Source: Nymphalis io
Taxonomy: Eukaryota; Arthropoda; Insecta; Lepidoptera; Nymphalidae
Reading direction: 5' to 3'
DNA: 64,000 nt
Assembly: GCF_905147045.1 (NCBI RefSeq)
Contig: NC_065891.1
Location: 10,983,001 to 11,047,000 of the forward strand
Of the stretch, positions 34,371-46,735 are shown piece after piece. Within the stretch, counting starts at the first letter, position 1. Each line of letters opens with the position of its first letter. The translations under genes and the position numbers were made by a program. The notes under the pieces are model-generated. The model was not told where the DNA came from and did no database searches. It saw only the letters and a list, made by a program, of their open reading frames with translations.

Positions 34371-34605
34371 GTTTATCGTGGGGGATAGTCTCGTGCGTAT
34401 CTTATTTCAGACGGAGGAGTGCGGGAGGTTGCTCCAACGAGCAACGAGCGGAGCATAGCACGGTAGAGGCCGCGGATGCGTTATATCAACACGAACCCGC
34501 AACCTCTTCAATCCTTGCCGAGGACGGCCATCGCAGTGGTTTTAGAGGGTAAAAATTCTACATAATACCGTTCACCCCATGGGAGGCGGGAACTAATTAA
34601 CTCGT
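34371..34605 (+). repeat. R1-like LINE 3' fragment (family L), old copy
   Basis: TATTTCAGACGG, GCCGCGGATGCGTTATATCA, CCGAGGACGGCCATCGCAGT and GGTTTTAGAGGGTAAAA match the copies at 40525-40765 (inverted) and 59931-60303. Confidence 0.65.
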
Positions 34606-35072
34606 TTTTTTTTGCGATTTTGTGGATAAATTTGTTATCATAATATATTAGTTTAAATATTTTATTTTTGTTATATATATTCTTTATTCCCCCTAATTTA
34701 TTTATTTATTTGTATACGTGTTGTTATCGATATCTCTAAAAATGTTAAGTTGGAGTGAGCGAAGCTGAAAATGTAATTTTGCATGATGAGTTAGCCTATG
34801 ATTGCGATGTATAGTGTTGATAAGTGTCATTATTTGGAATTGTTTTTTCTGGGACAGACATGTAAAAACATTGTACATTTTATTGGCTTCCTATAAAAAA
34901 ATCTTTCTGAAGGTTTCCACTGCGTGTAAAGCAAAAGGGGGACGCGAAGCCACGATAGACTCGTGACACCGATATGCTAATATAATGTAATTGTTGAAAG
35001 TACAAATAATTTAAGTATTGTGGAAATTAATGAGGATAATCATTATTGAAATTTATGTGAATACTGATACTA

Positions 35073-35367
35073 ATTTTTTTTATTTAGAATAGGAAGGTGG
35101 ACGAGCATATGGGCCACCTGATGGTAAGTGGTCACCAAACTCCCTTAGACATTGGCATTGTAAGAAATGTCAACCATCGCTTATAGCCAATGCGCCACCA
35201 ACCTTGGGAACTAAGATTTTATGTCCCTTGTGCCTGTAATTACACTGGCTCACTCACCCTTCAAACCGGAACACAACAATATCAAGTATTGCTGTTTTGC
35301 GGTAGAATATCTGATGAGTGGGTGGTACCTACCCAGACGAGCTTGCACAAAGCCCTACCACCAGTAA
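35073..35367 (-). repeat. A-tailed SINE (family A), young full-length copy
   Basis: Nearly identical to 27737-28030 over its whole length, with a T-run at the left and CTACCACCAGTAAA at the right. Confidence 0.9.
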
Positions 35368-36106
35368 ATACAAATAATATAAGTTAAAATACAACTGTTA
35401 TTTATTTAAATTAAGTTGTATTAATATTTTGTACCAAGTTTGCGACATACTGTGTATTTTGATGAATAAAAGCTATATAATAAAAAGGGATTAGATTTAT
35501 TACTCGGAGTGCCAATAGATGCGGAAATTGGACAAATATATATAACGATTTCAAGTTTTCACTTCTATCGGCAGTCCCTATGACTGCCTGTTTTTTGCAT
35601 CTGCGAAGCTTCAGCTACTTAAAGGAAAACTTATTATGAATTTATATTTACATTTTTTTCGAAGTTCCAATAAGGTGTATTTGTTTTTTATAAAAATTTC
35701 TTTGAATATTCTAATAGATGTATAGAACTTGAATAAAAATATATAATCAAATAATATGAAATTTATACAATGTATATGTGATTTACAGAGTCGTAATAAC
35801 GAAGCAATACATTATTAATAAAACATATAACCGCATAATGCAATCGATGAAAATTTAAACACCTTCGACATAAGCCGTCAGTAACGAACGGGATGTAATT
35901 TATCAAAAATAATTCTAAAGCACGAGCGTGACAGCTGGAGATATTTTCTCACTTTTCTCTACAAAAATGAATCTGTACAGCGACAGGAATATTTAAATTT
36001 TTTTCTTTCTGGTTGGACGTAATCCGAAGCTAGCTACTCTACAACTGATAAAGCTTTATACAAAATAAAGCAAGAAATATAATTTTTAACATTAAGTAAA
36101 ATTGTT

Positions 36107-36265
36107 TCATCATATTCAGCCCACATTAATCCACTGCTGGACATAAGCCTCCTCACAGGCGCGCCAATTCTCCTGATCCTGTGCTAGTCGCATCCATTGA
36201 GCACCCGCCATTTTCCTAAAATCGTCTGACCATCGGGCGGGTGGTCTGCCCACTGGCCTTTTTGC
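36107..36265 (-). pseudogene. RTE-clade LINE, extreme 3' fragment
   Basis: The minus frame reads VGRPPARWSDDFRKMAGAQW and ends AYVQQWINVG before a stop at 36116, a close counterpart of residues 942-987 of the intact RTE but from a different family (many differences). 5'-truncated soon after. The rest of the frame upstream is unrelated. Confidence 0.85.
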
Positions 36266-36972
36266 CTTTTTGTCCTTTTTTTTGTTTGGAGAATACAAAT
36301 ATTCTTAAATGCATACATACCAAATAACTAAATTCCTTCAAATTAATACAAAGACGTAGCTTTACCACATACTTATATTGTACCAAAGTAAAAAAAAATG
36401 TTAGTTCAAATAAAATAATGTCATATTGATGATTCTTGAAAATCATTTGCCTCTTAAAATAACATAAAAATATATTACCATCCTTAACTAAACGAAAGAG
36501 CTTGAGTGAAAGTATAAACAGGGGTACATATCTTAATAGTACATAAATAATGATCTTTACAAATGCTAGTAAAATGTGGGGATTACATCAAATGTATTGA
36601 GTATCGATTAAATTAAAAGATAAGGGAATAAATTAAAACTTCTATGTACAAAATTAGATAAGGAAATGAAGTGTTTAACAGACCTCTCTTGGAATTGTCA
36701 TTACTTTTCCTTTTTAATTCGTTTATCTACCCTAAAAAATTAATAATTCATCTTGTTACACGATTTAAAATGGAATCGTTACAAGAAGCGAACATAAATG
36801 CTTTAATGAAATTTTCTTTTAGTATTATATAATCAGTATTCATCTATTGAACAAAATTGTAATACTTTTTGAACATGAGAGATACACTTTTAATGTTACT
36901 ATAAACTTTTATGTTTCCGTTTCCTATTAGTTATGTTTGTGAGTAAAGCTTTATCGATCATTTAATTCTGAG

Positions 36973-37013
36973 TACCTACCCAGACGAGCTTGCACAAAGC
37001 CCTACCACCAGTA
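36973..37013 (-). repeat. A-tailed SINE (family A), 5' 41 bp only
   Basis: TACCTACCCAGACGAGCTTG through CCACCAGTA is identical to young copies but breaks off exactly at the GGTACC region. A head-only piece is not expected from 5' truncation. A deletion is inferred. Confidence 0.7.
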
Positions 37014-37624
37014 CTTTGTTATATACAATCATTTACAAGATCGAGACAGGTTAAACAGAATAAAACCGATATATATAACTTCATTCTATGTATAATTTTA
37101 TTAAAATGCCCAAATAATAAGACATTGCTCCTCTTACACAGCAATGAAAAGTGCAACACGAGTATAATTCCATTATCTCTTTCAACGAATGAACTTTACC
37201 AATTAAATGTAGTTGCTTCATGGCTAAAGAAAAGGCCAAAGATAATTGCTAGAAAATCGATTGACGTTATCTTTTTGTTAATTCGCTTTGATCTAATTGA
37301 CTCTAGCTTCGTATTATTTGAAATTCAAAACCCTTTTATTTCAATATGAAATTAAATTAATTTAAAATAACATGAATCGTAGATCTTTTGAGAGCTTTAT
37401 TTGTTTTAGCTTAAACCACACTTGCGTTTTCTGCGGTTTTATTTTCTTTTCCTAGAGAATTTCAGTGCACAAAATGCCTACATTTATATTAAGCTGAGTT
37501 TGTTAATATTAATTTATATGTTTTTCTAAAAGTACTCTTAAAGAAAAAAAAAATTATTTTTATATAAAAATAAAAAATTCAAACGTTTTCTCTCACATGT
37601 GCAGTTTAAATTTTTGTATATTTT
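37014..37624. other. No gene seen
   Basis: The 119-codon frame at 36990-37349 starts inside the SINE piece and has no motif. Treated as chance. Confidence 0.4.
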
Positions 37625-37862
37625 TTATTCATTGAAAATGGGTAAGTAGGCAAAACGACTTCCTGTTGGTAAGTGGTCATTGCCGCCCATAGACATTGGT
37701 GCTGTTAGGAATATTAATCGCCAATTACATCACCATTGCCAACAACCTTGGGAACATACCAGCAGGTGTTGTGGCTCTTGTGCCTATAGCTACACTGGTT
37801 CACTTTTCAAACAAGTGTATAAAGTATTGCTGTCTATTAAGAAGTGAATAGTACACATCACA
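37625..37862 (-). repeat. A-tailed SINE (family A), old copy
   Basis: GTTGGTAAGTGGTCATTGCC, GCCCATAGACATTGG, CAACCTTGGGAAC and CTCTTGTGCCTATAGCTACA are in family order. Confidence 0.65.
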
Positions 37863-40199
37863 CGTAACAACACATTATTGATTATTCACTGACCATTGAG
37901 AGCTGTTAAGCAAATAATATTTCATTTTATTTCATATTAATAGATACTTTATAAAATCAGTACAAAATTTTACCACAACAATATTTTAGCTTCATTACTT
38001 TGTTATTCGTAGATCCCTCGTTTATCGGTGAATTGACTTTGCATATTTAAGTTTACGAAGTGCTCTTCCATGTCGCCGTGGTGCTGAAACGAAACTTTCC
38101 CTAATTATTCTATACATTCTAATCTAAAACTTTGCTAACTCTTCAATAAATACCTATTAAAGTTTATATAATGCCTGTAGAAGTTGATTGAAGATACGTT
38201 ATATTTATCATTATTCCCTTTAAGCAAGCTAAGTTTGTTTGAATGAATGTTTACCAAACATATTTAGTAACATGTATGAAATTAAAAATTCAGTGCTTAC
38301 AATTTATCCGAAAACAATACTTCTCGTGTTTTCACAAACAGAATTTTTCATGATTCACGAGCAAATTGATGCTGCCAATTATCCGAGTAACACAAAGAGT
38401 ACAAAGTCCCTTTGATGCAATGTTCCTGCACCCAGGATCGTATTAATCAGGCCAAGGCTGTTACTAATTGATGTGACTCTCATGGGCGAATAACGATTGG
38501 TTCGGGGGATAAGACTTAGTTATCGGAAAATTAGAACTTGCAAGATTTCCTAACGCAATATGCGTTCTAGCTATTGATTTTAATAATTGATGAAAAGGTT
38601 GACAGATATAGAGTTACTTGATTGTTTTAAGAATTAACTTTTTAGTGTCTTCAGACATTTGGTAAAATAATCAGTAGGATATGTAAGTTAAAACTAAATT
38701 AAAAATGTTTTCTAAATATGTAATTAGAAAGCGATGAATTAATGTTTAGATTTGATAAACATTATACGTCTTAACAACACTTAGTCTATTATATAACGTA
38801 CATTTTATAAGTGATTTTATAAGTGAAGGCTGTCCCATTAGCGCATACGATAATAATCCCAGAGCTCAGGATTAAACTTCTACATTGCTGGGTGGTCTAT
38901 ATAATGTAAGATTATAAAATTATACATTTTATTGCACCAATTCCTCCACAAATTCCTGAACACAAGGTTACAATTCAATTACAATATACAGGTACGCTTT
39001 TCTCTTAAGGGAATTTCGTGGCCTTTTGTAAGTTTTATCAGCGTCTCTAAAACTGCAAGACCTTTTACAAAAGCTAAGCGACATTTCTACGCTAAGAAAT
39101 AAACTGAACGGAGTGCACCGTTTTAGAATTTTACGAGAGACCTCGTCACTGCAATGTAATATGTACAGAGGAACGCCTATTGGGATTTACGTTCTCTGTC
39201 TTTCAACGGGTTTAAGTTTTATGCATTGCTCTATTTTATTTATAGTTTCTATTAAGATAAACGTAAAAGCCTATGCTAGACGTACGTGTTCTGTTTCTAC
39301 CTTACATACATATCTACAATCATATATTACACCGTGTACGTGCTTAGCTTCTTACTCTGCACTGTAAATTTTTACTTTTTTCATAATCTTTTCTTGTATA
39401 TATATATACACCACACAGAAAAGATATAAAAGATATATTGATTGAATATAAAAAAAATTCTCTGGTATATAATCACAGAAAAGAATATATATATATATAT
39501 ATATATATATTAATTAAAACAGAAGTCTGGAAAACTTTATTAAAACTTGCAAATTATATTTCATTTAAAAGAAAATATATTTCTTTCCCACCACGACTGT
39601 TTCGTGAACATGTTATTTTAAATATAATTTAAATTAAAAAGTATTAGAATTCATTGGAAATCGTTGTTCTGTTACGGCCAGGTAGTGAATATTCATTACT
39701 TTTATTCGAAGATTTTGTTTTATTTGGATAAGTAAAAGTAAAGCTTTACCAAGAAAAAAAAACTTAAGAATAAGTAAGTAATTTCAAATTATATAAGAAA
39801 TATTTGTATTGTACACAAACTACTATTTATATATTTTTTAATTTAGCAATACTAGAGATTGAATGGGTTACTCGATGGTAAGTGGTTATGGACACTGTAA
39901 AAGTGGTTGCCAAGGCTTTTGATAGCATAGGCCTTATCACGTCATACCGATTTGCACTGATGCAGACCGTTGATCAGACAAATGACCAGAATGTTGTAGG
40001 GCAGATTCGAGGGTGGGTGGCGAGTTCTAGCCTGGTTTGAAGATGCAACGGGTTTGCGCTGCTTTTTTAAATTTACCTGTATTGGATGGATCCAACGTGG
40101 CTTTACAGTCAAGTCTATGTCGCGAACCATGGAATCTAAAACGTTATAAACCTCCATTTTAATCATTCGATAACTACAAATTAAGCATATATATATATT
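37863..40199. other. AT-rich intergenic DNA, no gene seen
   Basis: 39485-39512 is an (AT)n run. 39855-39915 holds a probable SINE family A scrap (GATGGTAAGTGG). Short open frames lack motifs. Confidence 0.45.
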
Positions 40200-40447
40200 T
40201 TTTTTTATATTAGCCGGGAGGGCAAATGACTCTACTCCACCTGATGGTAAGTGGAAGTAGAAACCAAACGCGACGACGGCCAGTACAGTGAATGAAGAAT
40301 GAAGGAAGAATGTTCCGCACTAGCCTGGCAAGGCGAAGGCGGCTAGTGCAGAACATTCGTCGAAGGCTCGTTTGAAGGAACCCGGGTTGTAAGTAAGAAC
40401 GTGAACTGGTAAGGAATTCCATTTTTTGGAAGTGCGACAAAGAAAGG
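40200..40447 (-). repeat. SINE-like repeat (family E), copy 1
   Basis: T-run then CACCTGATGGTAAGTGGAAGTAG, GGCCAGTACAGT, CTAGTGCAGAACATTC and TCCATTTTTTGGAAGTGCG. The reverse complement matches 44193-44400. Confidence 0.65.
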
Positions 40448-40524
40448 AGTTGCCAAATATCTTTGTGCGCGATGGAAATGATGTCACAGTTAGGTTATGA
40501 GAACTAAGTAGCTATCTATTGTAA

Positions 40525-40765
40525 TGTTACCCACTAAAACCATAGAGATAGCCGTCCTCGGCACGGATCGGAGATGCTCCGGGATCGTATTGATATAACG
40601 CATCCGCTACCCCTCCCATGCTGTAATCTACTCGTGGCTTGGCATAGGTCTCCTCAGGGCCGTTTGAAATAGGACACATGAGGCCCCCCTCCACCGCACG
40701 CATCCACGGTCCAAGGGTTACGCCCTATCTATTAGCCCCAGGTGTCGTGGCTGATCATTTTATAA
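40525..40765 (-). repeat. R1-like LINE 3' fragment (family L)
   Basis: In element sense: GGGCGTAACCCTTGGACCGT, CCTATTTCAAACGG, GATATAACGCATCC-complement, GACGGCTATC and GGTTTTAGTGGGTAACAT. It starts and ends close to the same points as the 59931-60303 copy. Confidence 0.7.
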
Positions 40766-42690
40766 TTTTATGATTACATAGTAACACTATTCTTAAGCTT
40801 TTTTTTCTCTATGATTGTGCAATAAAGTTATTTATTGTTATTATCTCGGCTCTAAAAAAATTAACAAACTAATAGACCGACTGACTGTGGTGTAAGCGTT
40901 AAAATTTCAGATAACCGAACATTTAAAAATCGAGTAAACTGGGGTATTACTATGAACAGGGAAATCCGGAGCGCGCTTGGGAGTAGTATTAAGTTTTTAC
41001 TCGCTATATTTACTTCAACAACGATTAATGCTGGAAAATATCTTTAGTTACTCAGGCTTAAGCCACTGAAACGGAGGAAGTTGTGAAGTACAGCTTAAAT
41101 AGTAAATAGCGATCTCGGAAACTTTATATATTTCAAAGTAATAATGTTCATTTTAAGTGAAATAAAAATATTTAAAGATAGCCATTTTCGGTGTAATAGA
41201 ATTATGATTACTACATCACGAATAATTGAAAATCGATTCCATTTATAAAGTTTTGATGTGAATCATCTATAGACTGTCTGGAGGTAAGACCGTCTTATAT
41301 GATCATGACGTCAAACGGCCCGCCGCTCTTGTGACTCTTTTTCTACTTCGTTGCTATATTATAATAATAAGAAAATTATATTTATCTTATTAAAGAAATT
41401 CTATATTTTATTTATTTTACTCCATATTTATTTATTGGTTTTATTAAAATAACTAAGTATTTGATGCTGTTTGTTTTAAATTTTTAAATGATATGTTGAT
41501 AATAAAGAAAGCAAATATATCATAAAATATACCCTAACTACTGTTATATAAATTAATTTGCTCAAACTTTGTTATTTCTTATTCTCTTCTTTAAATAAAT
41601 ACTATATTTAAGAGTTTTATTACTTTAATTAAATAATGGTAAAGTAACATTTTCTTTGCTCGTATATTCAAGATTTGCGCTCGTCAACCCGTTATTTTTT
41701 CAGAAATATAAAAATATGTCAAATTCTAGATCTTATGATTAAAGTTCATTGGTATTAAGGATGTATAAGACATTTTCAGCTATATCGAAAACAAATTTTA
41801 TTGACAATCATTATTACTTCAGATATGTTAAAACACCCATATTATACCTCGCTCTCCCGACCGTTCTATATCACGGTGAACCCCATAACTTTCATGCGCC
41901 GCTCGTTTGTTTTCTCCTAGTATATTTTACAGAGTATTGATGACCAGTTTTTTGCGGGGTGTGGCTCTTGGTATGTCCGCAATTTATTTTATTTTACGAG
42001 AGCAACTCCCGATAAGTGGCGGCCGACGTGACGGGACTGGGTGATGCTTGAGTCAAACAAGTGTTTCCATGAAGGATAGAATGTTATATTTAATAATACA
42101 TTTAAAATTGTAAACTTATATTTCTTTTTAGTGAGAATTATTGAAACAAGCTTAGATTTACATAAGTAAATCCAACTTTTAAGAACTTTTTATTTAAAGT
42201 AGTGCTTAAAAATACCTACATCGTGAATTAAAACCCTTACCTAAATGAATATATGTAATTAGATCCAAAAAAAAATTATTTCCAGCTAAGAAAAACCTTT
42301 TTTAAATTTGTACAGCAAACGCTAAAGTTAGTAGTGTTTTACATGTGTCTGAAACCAGAAGGTAAAAAAAAACAATAACTCGTATTTCCTTTAAGCAAAT
42401 TAGAAAATATCAAGGACCTAAAGAAGCGATTATTTAAACTAGTGCTTAATACTTTGTTCGTAAACGATGACATGGTATACAAACTTATTGCTCTTGGGAG
42501 ACATTGAGATAAGAAACAGTATTTTGTTATCGTTCTAAGCCATTCGATGTTACTGTTATGTTATAATATATTTTTAACATGACCTCGATTCTAGTGTTAG
42601 CCCTTTAGGCATATATCTATATGATACTGATGTATAACGTAATGATACTTTTATTATTTTATATGAAAAACATTAAACTGCTTATCGCGT
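40766..42690. other. AT-rich intergenic DNA, no gene seen
   Basis: A GC-richer patch at 41850-42050 has no recognisable frame. Nothing supported. Confidence 0.45.
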
Positions 42691-42692
42691 TG

Positions 42693-42945
42693 GTCTAGTA
42701 ACTAGCACATATGAAATTATGGTATGAGTTCTTTTCCCGAATTGGGTATGTAATTGGGTAATAGAGGTTCGGTTTTCTGTCATGTGTCTATGTGAAATTC
42801 TCAGTTGTAGGTTGATGCTAGAAGGAATTTTGGAGCCTTTGGTCATGCGCCTGAAGTCTTTCCGGTCGTAACGGCTTGCCTTTGCCGAATCGGATTAAGT
42901 CAGTAAATAGAGAGTACTTCTGTGTTTATCTAACAATTTTTTATT
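42693..42945 (+). repeat. tRNA-derived SINE (family G), near full length
   Basis: Head GCGTTGGTCTAGTAACTAGC (A box), decayed B box near 42740, GGGTAATAGAGGTTCGG, then GCCTGAAGTCTTTCCGG and AATAGAGAGTACTTCTGTG. The body is shared with 31180-31382. Confidence 0.7.
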
Positions 42946-43732
42946 ACAGTGATATAATGTTAAATGTCACGTGTCCTTCTTCAAATATATAATGTTTATA
43001 CTTGTAACTTTGATAGAACTTCCATAATTATTTAACAGTTTTTGATGCAGCTTTGTTCTCGTGAATTTTATCTATGAAAATTTTGACGATAATTCGTTGC
43101 TCCGATACCGCATTAAAGGAGGGTAAATAAACAATCACACTTTTAAATAATAAAATAATATTAGTAGGATGTTGCTGTTCTCGATACTTTAATACTTTTC
43201 ACCCAAACAACCCTTCGTTGATAAAGTCAATTCATTCACAAACGTCGCTATATGCTTGGTAGCGATAATAGTTTTTGCTCAAAACTGAGCCTTGTGGTAT
43301 TCAATTCCGCTGGGAATGTCTGCGGTATAGCGTCGTTCGGGGCGATTAGGCCAAATGGAAAAAGTTGTCGTCTTATATAATGGCACCATTTTTTCTTCCT
43401 AGCGTGTGGGATATTCGTTATGTGCAAGGGGCCTCCTACGCAATAGCTTGTAACATGTTTATTTAAATTTTTATAACTTTTTTACGATAGGATCCTTTAT
43501 AACGGTAATATAAAATTGAATCCTCATAAAATTCTTTGTAAGCAAGATTTTGATGGGTAACTAATTTATTTATTTTATTTATAGTATAGTTGGTCAAAAA
43601 GGTGACCTTATAGCTTACTAGCGATTTCCTCAGCCTTGCGTAAGGTTGTTTGAAAAGGAAAGTCTGAGAAAGGAGATCTGCTGACAAATTGTCTTATCGT
43701 TCACAATAATCTATTACAATGGCATATATGTA

Positions 43733-44034
43733 GCTGAGATTTTAAGATTCTGTAGTTAGAACACGTAAATCTTAAACGATGATTGCGAGTCTAAACCCAG
43801 AGACGCCTTGAATTTTCATGTGTTTAATTTGTGTTTATAATTCATCTCGTGCTTGACGATGAAAGAAATCATCGTGAGGAAACCTACATGTGTCTAATTT
43901 CACTGAAATTCTGCCACGTGTATATTCCACCAACCCATATTTGAGCAGCATGGCGGAATCAGCTCCAAACGTTTTCCTCAAAAAAAGAGAGGAGGCCTGG
44001 ACCCAGCAGTGGAACATTCACAGGCTGTTACTGA
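43733..44034 (+). repeat. tRNA-derived SINE (family C)
   Basis: Decayed head from 43733, then a well-kept body (GAATTTTCATGTGTTTAATTTG, ATCGTGAGGAAACC) and the CACAGGCTGTTACTG end. Confidence 0.8.
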
Positions 44035-44142
44035 TATTGATATTGAAAATGCATGTTTCGGATGAAAACCTGGATTGGAGTGGGTGGTAATCACCCATGG
44101 TTTATATTTAAAGTTAATTCTGTGTTGCATATTAAATAAATT

Positions 44143-44186
44143 TTATAATTGAAATATTTATATACATAATTATATTTCAATTATAA
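44143..44186. repeat. 15-bp perfect inverted repeat
   Basis: Arms 44143-44157 and 44172-44186 (TTATAATTGAAATAT and its complement), 14-bp spacer. Confidence 0.85.
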
Positions 44187-44192
44187 ACTAAG

Positions 44193-44400
44193 TCTTTCGC
44201 ACTTCCAAAAAATGGAAATATCTACCAGCTCACATGTTACATCACGTCCTCTTATAAACTGGGTTCAAGGCGGAGACACCTAGTGCAGATTGTTCTTTCC
44301 GACTGTACTGGCTGTCGACACGTTTGGTTGTTACGACTCTACTACCATTTATCATCAGGTGGAGTAGTCATTTACCTCCTTGGCAAATATATAAACAAAA
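44193..44400 (+). repeat. SINE-like repeat (family E), copy 2
   Basis: GCACTTCCAAAAAATGGAAA through ATCAGGTGGAGTAGTCATTT to an A-rich end. Complement of 40200-40447. Confidence 0.65.
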
Positions 44401-45354
44401 GTCAGCATTAGTATATTGATAAAATATGTCTATAAGACATGTGTTGGATGAGACCCTGTGGATCAATTCTTTATAATGTTATAACTTATAATCTACCCTC
44501 CGTTCGCTAATAACAACAAAGAGTTATATTAGCTAGATAACCTAACGGTACAAATAAAACAAAAAACATAAGGCTGAAACTAAAAAAAAAAAAATATTCA
44601 AGTGTAAAGATTAAAAGCAAATTTGAGTAGTTTTCAGCGTTTCATTATTTAATAATGTCTAGTGCGTCACAAAATATATATTAAACGAGTGATTAAGTGA
44701 GCTGAGAGACATGCTGGGCCTAGGTTGAGGCGCTTGTACGCATTGAAAAAGCACGTAATTGTAATGTATCCATAAGTTAAGGGTTATTGTTTGTTATATA
44801 AATAAATAATAAAATAAAAAAGACGTATACAAACCGTTCAAAGGTGCGCAAATAAAACAAAACAGAATGAAAATGTGAATCTACCACTAACTCAGTATGG
44901 CTCAAATACTATGAGAACAACCGGAACTCAGTTTCTACAAATTGTTTATAATTAAGTTTATATATCGTGCATATAATTACATACAACGAATACTACATCT
45001 GCTTTTTATTCATCTATAAAACATGACTGATTTGAATTAATTTTGTATTTTACTATGGCATTCTTATTAATGTTTTTAGTAAAATATTGAAATTTATTAT
45101 TTGATAAAGTTGATAATACCTGTGGAATTTTGTTACAGAAACGAATAGTTTTTCCCAGGAAGGATGTATTGGTTTTTCAGAATCAGGCTAACAATATATG
45201 CTTTATAAACACGAAAATATTCGTGATACTATTGTTATTATGCAAATAAAGAGGAGCAATGATGTGTTTTTATAGTTGCGCAACTTCATGACTGAAAATA
45301 ATACTTTGTATTTTGTTGGTGTTCTTCATTTTGAAACAGTAAACTATAATAAGA
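44401..45354. other. No gene seen
   Basis: AT-rich, with an A13 run at 44583-44595. 45110-45300 has CGAATAGTTTTTCCCAGGAAGG-type sequence that may be a decayed LINE, unresolved. Confidence 0.35.
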
Positions 45355-45563
45355 TTTTTTTTATGAAATAGGTCATCTGTAGGAAAATGGGTCATCTGAT
45401 GGTAACTGGTCACCATCGCCATTGTGCACTAAACTTTGGGAAATAAAGTCTCATTGCTCAACGATACACAACAATACTAAGCTGCTGTTTTGCGGTAGAA
45501 TATCTGATGAGTGGGTGGTACCTACCCCAGACGGGCTTGCATAAAGCCTTACCACCTAGTAAA
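45355..45563 (-). repeat. A-tailed SINE (family A), internally deleted
   Basis: T-run, GTCATCTGATGGTAACTGG, then AGAATATCTGATGAGTGGGT and CTTACCACCTAGT. The middle is shortened. Confidence 0.8.
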
Positions 45564-45582
45564 ACAGACGTACTACACACAC

Positions 45583-45770
45583 TTTGGTGGATGTGGTCAA
45601 CACCGCCCGTAATCATTGGCGTTGAACATCTTACATTGCTAATACGCTACTAAACATGGGAACTAAAATGTTACGTCCCTTTTGCCTGTCATTACACTGG
45701 CTCACCTTTTAATGCGGAACGGAACATTACTAAGTATAGTTGTTTAGCGGCAGCATATGAATTAAGAAAT
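45583..45770 (-). repeat. A-tailed SINE (family A), second partial copy in tandem
   Basis: GGTCAACACCGCCCGTAATC, CATGGGAACTAAAATGTTACG and TTAGCGGCAGCATATGA. Lies 20 bp after the previous copy in the same orientation. Confidence 0.7.
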
Positions 45771-46574
45771 GTTATAGGATTTATATTCAAGTATTATTTT
45801 GTTTTTGTAAAAATTTCCATTATATTTTCCATTCAACATAAGTTTATGTATATATTTGATTTCTAATCTAGTATCGTTTATATCTGTAATAGGACAGCAG
45901 ACACCCTTCATTGCCCCCTCTACTCAGGGCCTCATTACAAATTCAAGAGCTATTTAGTCATTATCACGTAACACCTGTTGTCGCCTTTTGCTGTATCTAA
46001 AGTCTCGCCTACATAGGAACTTAACATAAATACTCGTGTCAATTACGATCATTAGGCTGTTGTAATCTAATGCAAATTAATATTTAGATGTACATGGAAA
46101 CGTAAATAACTTTCGTTTAAGAATTTTGTAAATGATCTCTTCTTAAGTTATTATACAATTGAAATACTCGTTTTACTTATATAAACGTTTTCAATTCTTA
46201 TGAGTTTAATTTTAACAACGTTTGTTAGAAATTACAGTTACGTCTTCAATTGTCTTGAATTGTAAACATGATAATTTACAATATAAAAATGCTATAAATA
46301 AAATAAGAATATAAGCGATTATGGGTTGTTCAAATCGTCTAGTTATTTAATTTAACCAAGATTGATGAAAGTTTTTTTATTATTTTTCGTTATGACCTAA
46401 GATTTGATTTTGTTAGGTAAATGGTAATTTGATGAGCATGTACTCCTGAACTATGATCGACTTATGTGTCGTCTGATACGAATCTTGAGCAGCTATATGA
46501 AATCTAATATGGCGAATGGCTATTGCTGGTTTATAAAATATTTTATTAACCCACCTATTTTTGACGTGAAACAT

Positions 46575-46735
46575 CTTTTGGCGTGCCTTGGGGGTTACAT
46601 TGACGCGTATCCGTGACGGCAACGGCACGACACTCACTTATATCACGTCATGCGCCCTCCCCCGCCGTTCTCTACTCCCTTGTGTGTGCGTGGCACGTAT
46701 ACTGTATACTTCGTTGTCACATGACACGTTACAAT
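46575..46735. repeat. Dispersed repeat P, copy 2 (inverted relative to copy 1)
   Basis: GCCTTGGGGGTTAC, CGTGACGGCAACG, CGTCATGCGCCCTC and GTATACTGTATACTTCGTTG pair with 4752-4905. The overlapping open frames here are not genes. Confidence 0.55.

Noticed and set aside
36990..37349. 119-codon open frame
   Set aside because: Begins inside a SINE fragment and continues into AT-biased sequence without motif.
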